Source: CAZNLH01 sp964573995 (GTDB taxonomy: Bacteria; Gemmatimonadota; CAZMKB01; CAZNLH01). Taken from it: DNA of 64,000 nt. The stretch is from the NCBI GenBank assembly GCA_964573995.1, contig CAZNLH010000002.1, forward strand, positions 1-64,000. The letters run 5' to 3'. Every line of letters starts with the position of its first letter. Position 1 is the first letter of the stretch. Shown one piece after another: positions 7,874 to 16,125 of the stretch. The notes beneath the pieces were generated by a model. The model worked only from the letters and a program-made list of their open reading frames with translations. It searched no databases and had not been told where the DNA came from. Made by a program: the position numbers and the translations under genes.

Positions 7874-10818
7874 AAAGAACCACCCTTAAGGATTCTCATG
7901 GCCTTCTTGGCCACCTTGGTTGTCATCCCGATGTCAATCCCTGACCTGACCAGAATCCCGTAAAGCTGCTGCTTGACCCTTCTCTCGTGCCCCTCGCTGG
8001 TTCGCCAGTGAGGATATTGTTTCAGGATGTCCTTCATCTGGTTGGCCTTTTCCTCAGGGTCTTCAATGCCTTCGTCCTTGAGGATCCAGTAGATCGAGAA
8101 GACCTCGGAGGACACCTTCTTTTTTGCCTGCTCCTTACGGGAGGTGTTGATCTCTTCGATAAGGTCCTTCAGCGCCTTCAGGGTTTCCTGGGTGCTCTTT
8201 TGCCGCTCCCTGAATAGCTGGGAGATCAGTTCGGCCTTCTCGCCAATTGAGATAAGGTAGGGATTGATTCCGACCTCGTTTTCGATTGTCTTTTCTATGC
8301 TCTTAAGGAGATTGAAGACCTTCTCTGTATCCGAGGCCTTGCTCTCTTCGATTTTCTTCAGGGTATGCTCATCGATCTCGTAGATATCGAGGGCGGCCTT
8401 TATCGCCCCGCTCTTTGTATGCTCCTGTACCAGCCGGGCGGTCTTTCTCGAAAACTCCCTGTCGACCGAGATCCCGGGCTCATAGGCTTCTTTCAGGATC
8501 CGGTACATCCTTGAAAGGGTTTCGTAGTCGGCAATGAAAGGCCGCAGGAAGGCATCCGGCGATAAGACGTCATAGATGGCCGAGATCTCCTTGAAGAATT
8601 GATAGTACTCGTGCCTCCTCTCCTCGTCTTTGAAATACTCAAGGAGAGCCTCGACGGCCTTGTCCTGGCTCTTGCCTTTTGTCAGGGCAAGATAATTCTC
8701 CCTTGCCTCTTTGATCAGCGTGGAAAACCGCTCCTTCAGGACATTCATGTCATGCACAACGCCCTCGATATCCTTGGAATCAAAAGACAGGGCCTTTTCC
8801 AGGTTCTCGAATATCCCTACGAAATCGAGGACAAAGCCCGAGGGCTTCTTTCTTCCCTCGTCGTCTTCGTAGGGCCGGTTCACCCTGGCAATCGCCTGAA
8901 GCAGAACGTGATCCCTCATGGGCTTGTCCAGATACATGCAATAGAGGATCGGCGCGTCGAAACCAGTGAGGAGTTTCTCGGTGACGATAAGGATCTTGGG
9001 GAGTTCATCCGGTTTCCTGAAGGCCTTACGTATCCTCTTTTCCTCTTCCTCTGAGAGATGATACTCCTCGAGAGCGGGGGGATCGTTGAATCCTCGGCTG
9101 TAGACCACCCGGGAATACTCGGAAGGCAGATGCTTGTCCAGTTCCCTCTTGTACAAAGCACAGGCCTCTCTGTCGACGCTCACTAAGAAAGCCTTGTACC
9201 CCATGGGTTCCACAAAGTCCTTGTAATGCTCAGCGACATACCGGGCGACCTTTTGAACCCTCTCCCTGTTCTTGAGCATGTTCCTGAGGTTGACAGCCCT
9301 CTCCAATACCTTGTTCAGGGTCTCTATATCGCTGATGCCCTCGGCCTCGGAGAGGTCCAGGAATTCCTTTTCCAAGATCTCCTTGTCCACTCTCAATTCA
9401 TTGGGGGCAAGGGTATAATGAAGTTTGACCGTTGTCCCATCCTCGATGGACTCGGCGATGCTGTATTTGTCCAGGTATCCTTTGGGAGGGTCATCGATTC
9501 CGAAGGTGATAAAGGTTCCCTTGCCGTAAGACGTCTTGTCGATCGGTGTCCCTGTAAAGCCGATATAGGTGGCATTGGGCAGGGCACCCATAAGATAGTT
9601 ACCGAGTTTTCCGCCCGTTGTCCTGTGGGCCTCGTCAACCAGGACGAAGATGTTTTTCCTCTTGTTGACCTCAGCCGGCATGTCCTCGAACTTGTGGATC
9701 ATGGAGACGATCAAGCCCCTTCGGTCATTCTCCAAGAGATCCCTGAGATGCTTCTTGCTCTCAGCCACCTCCACGTTTTCAAACCCCACGGATTCCAGAT
9801 TGCCGAACAACTGGGTCTCGAGTTCGTTTCTGTCCACCAGCATGATGACAGTGGGGTTTTGAAACAGCGGATTCTCGAGGATTTGCTGGGCGGCGAGGAT
9901 CATGGTATAGGTCTTTCCGGATCCCTGGGTATGCCAGACCAGGCCCCGCTTTTTCTCCTTGGACGAAGCCCGGTCCACGATCCTCTCCACGGCCCTCATC
10001 TGGTGGGGCCTTAAGACCACTTTCTTGAGTTCATCGTCCTGCCGGGTGAAGAGGATGAAATCGGAGATGACCCTGACGACCCTACTCCTGTCGAGGAAGG
10101 TCTTGACGAGGGTCTCGAAGTCGCCGGGGGCCTCTTCCTTCCAATTGAACAGGTACTTCCTGGAGAAGTTCCAGGTCGAACTGTAGAAGAATTTCACGAG
10201 ATGGGTCAGGGCATAGACCTGCAGGATCGCGAGAAACTCCGGGGTCTCCCCGTGGTATCTCCTGATCTGGTCCAGGGCCTCGACTATCCCTTCGATTTTG
10301 TGGGCGGCCTTGGTCTCGATCATCAGAACAGGGACGCCATTGATGAGGAAGACCACATCCGCCCGGTTGGTTTTCGTTCCGTTGGTATAGGTGAATTCAT
10401 CGGTGACGTGGAAGATGTTGTTATCGATATTATCAGTGTCGATAAGGGTGACGTTGCGCTCTCTCTTCTCGTCAGGAACAAAGATCATCCTGAGCCCTTT
10501 GAGATATTCCCATACCGTCAGGTTGCCTTCTATGGTTGGAGGGATCCTTTCGATTTGCCGGAGCAGTTCCTCGGCCATCTCCTGGGTCATGAATCCGGAG
10601 TTCAATTGCTGTATTTTGTCGAGGAAGATTTCCCTGAAAACAAGCCCGGTCCTTCCACCACGGAGCCTCAATGCCTCATCGGGATCAACGTATTCCCACC
10701 CCAGTCTGAGGTGGACCGTTTTCCCGTCAGAGGCCTTGTATTCAAATGAAGGCTCCTTGACGTATCCGATCAATGGATTCTGCACGGAATCTTTTTCACT
10801 GCCGAGATATTCCGTCAT
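7870..10818 (-). CDS. hsdR: Type I restriction enzyme, R subunit
   Basis: 982 aa, the normal length for HsdR. It is the motor and nuclease subunit that translocates DNA and cleaves at a distance from unmodified sites. Visible motifs: the PD-(D/E)xK nuclease core (DVVFLINGVPVLMIETKAA, around residues 150-170), Walker A (HTQGSGKT, about 296-303), the DEAH box (VDEAHRT, about 390), a GFTGTP motif, and the helicase motif VI region (QAIARVNRPY). The C-terminal third is helical and charged, as expected for the HsdM-binding region. The start overlaps the hsdS stop by four bases (ATGA at 10815-10818), so hsdS, hsdR and the peptidase form one translationally coupled unit. No damage is seen. Confidence 0.95.
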   Translation of the reverse strand: MTEYLGSEKDSVQNPLIGYVKEPSFEYKASDGKTVHLRLGWEYVDPDEALRLRGGRTGLVFREIFLDKIQQLNSGFMTQEMAEELLRQIERIPPTIEGNLTVWEYLKGLRMIFVPDEKRERNVTLIDTDNIDNNIFHVTDEFTYTNGTKTNRADVVFLINGVPVLMIETKAAHKIEGIVEALDQIRRYHGETPEFLAILQVYALTHLVKFFYSSTWNFSRKYLFNWKEEAPGDFETLVKTFLDRSRVVRVISDFILFTRQDDELKKVVLRPHQMRAVERIVDRASSKEKKRGLVWHTQGSGKTYTMILAAQQILENPLFQNPTVIMLVDRNELETQLFGNLESVGFENVEVAESKKHLRDLLENDRRGLIVSMIHKFEDMPAEVNKRKNIFVLVDEAHRTTGGKLGNYLMGALPNATYIGFTGTPIDKTSYGKGTFITFGIDDPPKGYLDKYSIAESIEDGTTVKLHYTLAPNELRVDKEILEKEFLDLSEAEGISDIETLNKVLERAVNLRNMLKNRERVQKVARYVAEHYKDFVEPMGYKAFLVSVDREACALYKRELDKHLPSEYSRVVYSRGFNDPPALEEYHLSEEEEKRIRKAFRKPDELPKILIVTEKLLTGFDAPILYCMYLDKPMRDHVLLQAIARVNRPYEDDEGRKKPSGFVLDFVGIFENLEKALSFDSKDIEGVVHDMNVLKERFSTLIKEARENYLALTKGKSQDKAVEALLEYFKDEERRHEYYQFFKEISAIYDVLSPDAFLRPFIADYETLSRMYRILKEAYEPGISVDREFSRKTARLVQEHTKSGAIKAALDIYEIDEHTLKKIEESKASDTEKVFNLLKSIEKTIENEVGINPYLISIGEKAELISQLFRERQKSTQETLKALKDLIEEINTSRKEQAKKKVSSEVFSIYWILKDEGIEDPEEKANQMKDILKQYPHWRTSEGHERRVKQQLYGILVRSGIDIGMTTKVAKKAMRILKGGSL

Positions 10819-11663
10819 GCGCTCACCTCGAGATGATTGACCCGGATCCTTCCGGTCATGAGATTATTCAGAAGGGTCTTGAATTGGGCTTCCAGGGCCT
10901 TTTTCTTGTTCTCCTCGGCCTGGATTTTCTGATCTACGGCGGAGAGGATCGAGGCGATTCGTTGCTGGATTGAAAGAATAGGCATAGGGATCTTGAAAAG
11001 TGCAAAATTGCTTTTGTTTACGATAGGTATGGCGGCACGGCCCGCTAGCGAAGGAAGAAATGGAGAACGCCAGCTGTTTGCATAATACAAGTAATGGGAA
11101 TCAATTCCCTCATGAGGAATAACAGCGTTGATTTGTTGGTTCGTGGAACTCTTCTCCGATGAAGTCATCGCCATCTTACCGATTGTTGCACCAATGCACA
11201 CGACAAGAACAGTGTTTCGGGGTAATTCACGTGATGCTTGAAGGCCCTTCTCCGAAAGCCACTTCTCAGTCCTGACAACGTACTTTCTATCACCAATGTC
11301 GCCTGGGGATATGAACATGTATGGGCCACCATAGTATTCTGGCACTTTCGTGCTGGGAGTAGTTCCGGTAACAATATTGCCGGCTTCTTCCATTGTCACC
11401 ACTTCCCACTCCACCGGAATCTCCCCGATCTCCGTCTCCTTCANNNNNNNNNNNNNNNNNNNNNNNNNNNNNNNNNNNNNNNNNNNNNNNNNNNNNNNNN
11501 NNNNNNNNNNNNNNNNNNNNNNNNNNNNNNNNNNNNNNNNNNNGGGGCCAAGTTCGGTCCGCTTGAAGCCCTCGGAGAGGCGAGCGGCAGCTTCTGTAGT
11601 CGGGCGACGATCAGATATGGCCTTTCTCCCCCGAGCCGTTTGAGTCCTTGTCGAGCCCTTCAT
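10815..11663 (-). CDS. hsdS: Type I restriction enzyme, S subunit (interrupted by assembly gap)
   Basis: The specificity subunit chooses the DNA target through two target recognition domains (TRDs). The C-terminal half is clear: KETEIGEIPVEWEV opens TRD2, then SIQQRIASILSAVDQKI and LFKTLL-like helices form the conserved C-terminal spacer. N-terminal to the gap only about 40 residues remain, ending RLSEGFKRTELGP, which is the usual entry to TRD1. The 100-N gap (11444-11543) therefore replaces most or all of TRD1 and the central helix, about 200 residues by comparison with intact HsdS. The exact start is uncertain: the ATG at 11663 lies inside a 31-bp tandem repeat and overlaps the upstream gene by about 50 bases. 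The stop overlaps hsdR (ATGA). Confidence 0.8.
   Translation of the reverse strand: MKGSTRTQTARGRKAISDRRPTTEAAARLSEGFKRTELGPXXXXXXXXXXXXXXXXXXXXXXXXXXXXXXXXXXKETEIGEIPVEWEVVTMEEAGNIVTGTTPSTKVPEYYGGPYMFISPGDIGDRKYVVRTEKWLSEKGLQASRELPRNTVLVVCIGATIGKMAMTSSEKSSTNQQINAVIPHEGIDSHYLYYANSWRSPFLPSLAGRAAIPIVNKSNFALFKIPMPILSIQQRIASILSAVDQKIQAEENKKKALEAQFKTLLNNLMTGRIRVNHLEVSA
11444..11543. other. Assembly gap (100 N) inside hsdS
   Basis: Exactly 100 N, a conventional placeholder for a gap of unknown size. No sequence is shared by its two flanks, so unlike the second gap real sequence is probably missing: hsdS TRD1. Confidence 0.95.
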
Positions 11664-13067
11664 GAGCCGTTTGAGTCCTTGTTGAGCCCTTCAGCTGATA
11701 CCGCGTACCCCGACCTGTCCTGCCCTTCTTAACGAAGATTCCTCGCTTCACCAGGCCATCTAAATCACGGGTTGCCGTAGGCTTGGAAACTTCCGTTAGC
11801 CCTTGATACTCCTTGTTATTGATGCTCCCCTTCTCCTTCACGTAGAGCACCGCCCCCACCTGCCGCTCGTTCAGTCCCATCTGCCGCAGGCGCTCCTCCG
11901 TGTAAGGGTCCTTGGCAAAGATAGTATAGAACCAGTTCGGGTCTGCGCGAAACTCTGGCTCCGGCAGCCCCTGCTCCCGGCATAACTCGATCATGCGCCA
12001 GGTGCCACTACCCCATTTCTCAATGAGGTTTGCGTAGTAAAACACCTGGGCCAGCAGGGGATTGCGTAGCACGGAGCGGTGAAATTCTCTCTTGAGTTCC
12101 TCTACGGTCATATCTTCGGGCAAGCCGCCCGGGTTGCTGATCGCCACCCGGTCATCGTAAACGCGGATTTGAATGTCACCGGAAGTCTGGAAGTAGTCCC
12201 GATGGATGAGGGCATTGATGACCGCTTCCCGCAGGGACTCCAGAGGATAGTCCCAGATCTCCCTGCGCTGCATGGCCTCCGCCCCCGCCCGCTCGCCCAT
12301 CTCCTTCGGCATCTCATACCGCACCTGCAAGTATTGCCGGAACGTCTGCATCGCGCCGTCAAGCTGCTGGAACAGGTTGCCCTTCAGAAGCTTGTCGTCC
12401 ACGATGGTGATGCCGTCCTTGAACCGTCCCATATGGATCTCAGCCATCAGAAAATATCGCTGGGGGTTCACCCCGAAGAGGAGCATCGCCCCCCGCGTGG
12501 GCCGGCCATCCTCAAAGAGCCCCAGTTTCCGGAGGAGGCTTTCGGTCGGTTCCTGGGCGCTCAAGTAGGGCAGTCGGGCCTGCGCCATCCGCACGAACCG
12601 CCGGAGGGTCTCCTCGTCGAACTCTTCCAGCGAGTAGGCCTCGGGAATGCCGTCCCACTTGATGCCAAGCCTGGCGATGAAGAACCGCCCTGACTCGCCC
12701 GGGCTGATCTCACGGGTGGTATTGCCCACGCGGCGGTAGTACCGCCCCTGATAGGCTACCGGAACGGCGGAGGGCGCGACCTGGACCCTCAGGACGGAAT
12801 GCCCTCCCAGGGGCTCCACTGTGATCTGAGGCTGAACCTTCAGTCCGTCTGCGATCTGATTGACGATCGCCTGGAGCTCGCGGTCTGCCCCCTGCCAACC
12901 CCTTTTGCCTGCCCTCGGTCGTCCACGCCGACGAGGAGGATGCCGCCTCGGGTATTGGCGAAGGCGGCCAACGTCTTCAACGCTTCGGGGGTCCACCGCT
13001 CCTTGAACTCCAGCGCCTCGCCCTCTCCAGCCTGGACGAGAGCAGAGAGGGAGGACTCATTCGACAT
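11611..13067 (-). pseudogene. AlbA/Schlafen-domain, HATPase-type regulator, frameshifted
   Basis: The gene starts at the ATG at 13067, overlapping the hsdM stop by 11 bases. The first 60 residues are an AlbA_2 (Schlafen-like) domain: EFKERW, FANTRGG, LLVGVDDRG. The frame then breaks at the homopolymer 12899-12906 (CCCCTTTT on the plus strand). The rest continues in another frame with a HATPase_c_4-like region (REAVINALIHRDY, ISNPGGLP, GSGTWRM) and a C-terminal winged helix. Restoring one base gives a single protein of about 485 aa of the COG2865 type, often found inserted in type I restriction operons as a putative regulator. A homopolymer indel may be a sequencing error or a real mutation. 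Classical -1 slippage is unlikely because the tract does not form an X-XXY-YYZ heptamer. Confidence 0.75.
11633..11694. repeat. 31-bp tandem repeat at the regulator/hsdS junction
   Basis: Two adjacent 31-base copies (11633-11663 and 11664-11694) differ at two positions. They encode the last part of the regulator (GSTRTQTA type sequence, then a related degenerate copy) and contain the first ATG of hsdS. Unit length is not a multiple of three, so gain or loss of a copy would shift the regulator frame. Confidence 0.8.
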
Positions 13068-14756
13068 CGCGTTGGCCTCCCAGACCCAACCGCATCAAGA
13101 TTTCATGGAGATCCCGATCGGCCTGTTTTCTTTCTTCCTCAGCCTCTTTGAGAAGGACCAGCGCATCTTCCAGGGGAAGGGTATCGTCCTCACCATCCTG
13201 GGCGACGTATCTGGAGGGGCTCAGGTTGTAGTCGTTTTTTATGGCTTCTTCCTTGTTGATGACCCTGCTGATGCCTTCCTCCTCTTTCCAGTTCAGGTAT
13301 ATGTCTGCTATCTGCTTTATGGTCTCCTCGGGCAGGTAATTTTTCGGCCTGCCTTTCTTGAATAGTTGGGAGGCGTTGATGAGGAGGATCTCGCCGTTTC
13401 GCTTCTTGGCCTTGTTGATGACCAGGATGATTCCCGGGGCGGTCGTGTTGTAAAAGAGGTTTTCCGGAAGGAGGAGAATGGCCTCCACGAGGTCCTTTTC
13501 AACAAAGCCCTTCCGGATGTCCCTCTCCCTGTTTCTTCCGACATTGCCGGAGCCTCGGGAGACAGCGCCTGTATCCAAAACCACGGCCATCCTGCCCTTG
13601 TCATTCAGAGAGGAAAACATGTGCTGGATCCATCCCCAGTCTGCGCTGCTCGATGGGGGATAGCCGAAGTTGAACCGGTTATAACCGTCGTTTTCATAAG
13701 TATTTTGAGGGAAGTCTTGATTCCACATGGGATTTGCAGTAACCACGTCGAATCTTCTCAAGGAGCCGTCCCGGTTCAGGAATAAAGGGCGGTTCATAGT
13801 GTCACCAAGTGCGATCTTGGTTTCCATGTCATGGATGAAGGCATTCATCTTNNNNNNNNNNNNNNNNNNNNNNNNNNNNNNNNNNNNNNNNNNNNNNNNN
13901 NNNNNNNNNNNNNNNNNNNNNNNNNNNNNNNNNNNNNNNNNNNNNNNNNNNTAGTGTCACCAAGTGCGATCTTGGTTTCCATGTCATGGATGAAGGCATT
14001 CATCTTGGCCATGGCGAAGGTGGAATGGAGGATCTCCTGGCCATAGAATTTGAGGGGAGCGATGGAGGGGTCCTCGTCATGCTTCTCCCTGAACCTGAGA
14101 AGGCATTTGATCAGCAGGCCCCCGGAGCCGCAGCATGGATCATAAATCCCCTCACCGGGCTCGGGGTTGAGGAGATAGGACATCAGGATTGCGACCTCCC
14201 GGGGAGTGTAGAACTCGCCTGCGCTCTGGCCCGAGCCTTCTGCGAATTTTCTCAAGAGGTATTCATAGGCCCTTCCAATGATATCCGGTTCCACATCCTT
14301 GAGCCCCAGCCTGTGCCTTCCGAGAATATCGATCAGGGCTCTGAGTTTCTCGTCGCTGATGATCCTCTGGCCAGCTGCAGTGGCGTTGAAATCCACGATA
14401 TCGATCACGCCTTGAAGTTTGGGGTTCTCCCTGGCAATGCTCCGGACCGCATCGGTCAGGTATTCGCCGATGCGGGTGCTCTTCTTTGAGATGCTGGCCC
14501 AGCGTGTTTCCTCTGGAAGGTAAAACCGAACAAGGCTGTGGTCGCTTTCAAGGAGCCTCTCCACCTTCTCCCTGCTGCCGTAGTCCTCGCTGAGTTTATT
14601 CACCTCGTCTTCAAAGACGTCAGACAGTCTCTTCAGGAAGATGAGTGGCAGGATGTAGTCCTTGTACTTCGGGGCGTCGATATCGCCCCTGATCTTGCAC
14701 GCCGCTTCCCATAGCCAGTTTTCGAGGGTGGTTGTGTCCAGGTTCTCGTTCGGCAA
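13057..14756 (-). CDS. hsdM: Type I restriction enzyme, M subunit (split by a false assembly gap)
   Basis: Adenine N6 methyltransferase subunit that modifies, and with HsdS recognises, the target. The N-terminal part holds the HsdM helical domain (LENWLWEAACKIRG, YILPLIFLKRLSD) and the SAM motifs (GEFYTPREV, YDPCCGSGGLL). The C-terminal part has the catalytic motif IV variant (ANPMWNQ). A 100-N gap interrupts it, but the 55 bases on each side are identical. Removing the gap and one copy restores one frame of 1545 bases, 514 aa, the normal HsdM length. The start is the TTG at 14756: GGAGG lies 8 bases upstream and family members begin at this PNENLD segment. Longer frames to 15164 run antisense through the tRNA-Sec gene and are rejected. 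Confidence 0.88.
13797..14006. repeat. 55-bp identical flanks around a 100-N gap
   Basis: Bases 13797-13851 and 13952-14006 are identical and sit on either side of 100 N (13852-13951). The copies encode the same 17 residues of HsdM. This is what two contig ends sharing a 55-base overlap look like when scaffolded without merging. Confidence 0.95.
13852..13951. other. Assembly gap (100 N) inside hsdM
   Basis: Exactly 100 N between identical 55-base flanks. It most likely represents no missing sequence, since merging the flanks gives an intact hsdM frame. Confidence 0.95.
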
Positions 14757-14804
14757 TTTGAAGGCCTCCTTGGAAGAATTGATTCCCAAATTTGCCGTGA
14801 ACGT

Positions 14805-14833
14805 AAGATATATGAATTCGGGATAGGCGTCAA
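14805..14833 (-). promoter_or_regulatory. Candidate promoter of the restriction operon
   Basis: Read on the minus strand: TTGACG (14833-14828), 17-base spacer, TATCTT (14810-14805). Transcription would begin near 14798, leaving a leader of about 40 bases before the TTG start of hsdM. It supports the short hsdM start. Confidence 0.5.
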
Positions 14834-14961
14834 CGGTCCAGGAAGATGTAAGGTCGAGTCGGAAGCGGCCTTTCCGGACATGGCTCAGGGTCCCGCTGGA
14901 CTTGACATGGTATGATTTAACGTGGTTGTCTGGCAAAGTCGGGTCCCCTGTGAACCGCGAA

Positions 14962-14990
14962 TTGACAGATCCGTTCGCGCTTCTTAAATT
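14962..14990 (+). promoter_or_regulatory. Candidate promoter of tRNA-Sec
   Basis: TTGACA (14962-14967), 17-base spacer, TAAATT (14985-14990). The expected transcription start near 14997 lies about 27 bases before the mature tRNA 5' end. The gene at 15153 could be transcribed with the tRNA. Confidence 0.5.
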
Positions 14991-15023
14991 GGGGGACGCT
15001 CGGTCTTTCGATATCGGAGCCGC

Positions 15024-15120
15024 GGGAGCGGAGGGGGCCTGGTGGCCCCTCTGGACTTCAAATCCAGCACGGGGCGCTAAAACCGTCCCGGGTGGGTTCG
15101 ATTCCCACACGTTCCCGCCA
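15024..15120 (+). tRNA. selC: Selenocysteine tRNA, anticodon UCA
   Basis: 97 bases including an encoded CCA. Parts in order: 8-base acceptor strand GGGAGCGG (seven pairs with the 3' strand, the eighth appears G-A), a long 6-bp D stem GGGGCC/GGCCCC with a 4-base loop, anticodon stem-loop CTGGA-CTTCAAA-TCCAG with TCA at 15058-15060, a long variable arm (GGGGCG pairing with CGTCCC), a 5-bp T stem GTGGG/CCCAC with loop TTCGATT, discriminator G and CCA. The 6-bp D stem, long acceptor and extra arm are specific to bacterial tRNA-Sec, and the anticodon arm is the same as in E. coli selC. It delivers Sec at UGA codons with SelA, SelD and SelB, none of which is in the window. Confidence 0.95.
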
Positions 15121-15152
15121 TCTTCATGCGTTCGGTGAAGAGAGGGTGAGGC

Positions 15153-16118
15153 ATGAAAATCCACGACGTCGTCATCATCGGGGCAGGCCCGGCCGGTATC
15201 GCCGCGGCCATCCAGTTGAAGCGCTCCGGGGTCGAACCGCTTCTACTCGAAAAAGAGTGGGTGGGTGGGCTCCTGCGGAACGCCAACCTCGTGGAGAATT
15301 ATCCAGGCTTCCCGGCGGGTATATCCGGCGTGGATCTCGTCGGTTTGATGGTCGAGCAGATGAATCGCTTGGGCGTTCGACCGGTGCACGCAGAGGTCCG
15401 TTCTCTTCGTCACGAAGGCGATATCCCGAGTGCCGGCGCCCGGTTCCAGAGACGGGACGCGTATGACCCGCAAGCCGGGATCCGATCCCCGCGAACGGGC
15501 CGAGGCACCTTCCGACTCGAAGTCGAAGGAGATGTCCTCCACGCCCGATTCGTCGTCCTGGCGAGTGGGACCGAGGGGATCGTCCCGGATAATCTCGCGC
15601 TTCCCGGCGCCCTGCTCGGCCGCCTGATTTTCCACGAGGTCATGGATGTAAGCCCCCGTGAGGACGATCGCGTCGCGATCATCGGAGGGGGTGACTGTGC
15701 CTTCGATTACGCGCTCAACCTGGCGAACAGTGGTTGCAGAGTCTCGATCCTCCACCGGGGCGATCGCCCGGGGGCTCTGGCCCTATTGGTAGAACGAGTG
15801 AGTAAAGAGCCCCGCATCGATTATGTCCCGGGCGTCGAGGTGAAGGGGATCGAAGAAGTTGGAGACGGGTTGGTACTGCAACTGCTCAAGGGACCGGTCG
15901 ATTACCTGGAGGTCGATCGCCTGCTCCTCGCGGTCGGCAGGAGGCCTCGGGTAGGGTTCGTGTCGCCCGGTATCCTGGCGGGTATAGAGTCTGGTGAGAA
16001 GATCGGCGGGCTCTGTGTGGCCGGAGATGTCCGGCGGGGATTCATGAGGCAGGTGGGAATAGCGGTGGGGGACGGTCTGGCGGCGGCCATGGAGATCGCC
16101 GGGAAATCGAGGGGTTAG
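15153..16118 (+). CDS. Thioredoxin-reductase-like FAD/NAD(P) oxidoreductase without redox CxxC
   Basis: 321 aa, the length and two-domain layout of the thioredoxin reductase/ferredoxin-NADP reductase type 2 family. The FAD-binding GxGxxA motif is at residues 9-14 (GAGPAGIAA). A second nucleotide-binding motif (IIGGGDCAFDYA) lies near 170, and the C-terminal FAD motif reads GGLCVAGDV. The CxxC that true thioredoxin reductases carry just before the second motif is absent; that segment reads LIFHEVMDVSP. It therefore probably passes electrons from NAD(P)H to a protein or small acceptor by another route. It starts 32 bases after tRNA-Sec and ends 7 bases before the radical SAM gene, so the pair is an operon. 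Confidence 0.8.
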   Translation: MKIHDVVIIGAGPAGIAAAIQLKRSGVEPLLLEKEWVGGLLRNANLVENYPGFPAGISGVDLVGLMVEQMNRLGVRPVHAEVRSLRHEGDIPSAGARFQRRDAYDPQAGIRSPRTGRGTFRLEVEGDVLHARFVVLASGTEGIVPDNLALPGALLGRLIFHEVMDVSPREDDRVAIIGGGDCAFDYALNLANSGCRVSILHRGDRPGALALLVERVSKEPRIDYVPGVEVKGIEEVGDGLVLQLLKGPVDYLEVDRLLLAVGRRPRVGFVSPGILAGIESGEKIGGLCVAGDVRRGFMRQVGIAVGDGLAAAMEIAGKSRG

Positions 16119-16125
16119 GAACACC

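Noticed and set aside
12899..12906. Programmed -1 frameshift in the AlbA-type regulator
   Set aside because: The tract does not form an X-XXY-YYZ slippery heptamer and no downstream pseudoknot is evident; an indel is simpler.
15024..15120. tRNA-Sec 3' end as the attachment site of the restriction island
   Set aside because: The operon lies on the 5' side of the tRNA, no integrase is present and I found no copy of the tRNA 3' end at the other boundary.
14757..15164. Extended N-terminus of hsdM reaching 15164 on the minus strand
   Set aside because: The extension runs antisense through the tRNA-Sec gene and lacks family sequence; TTG at 14756 has a good ribosome site and matches homologue starts.
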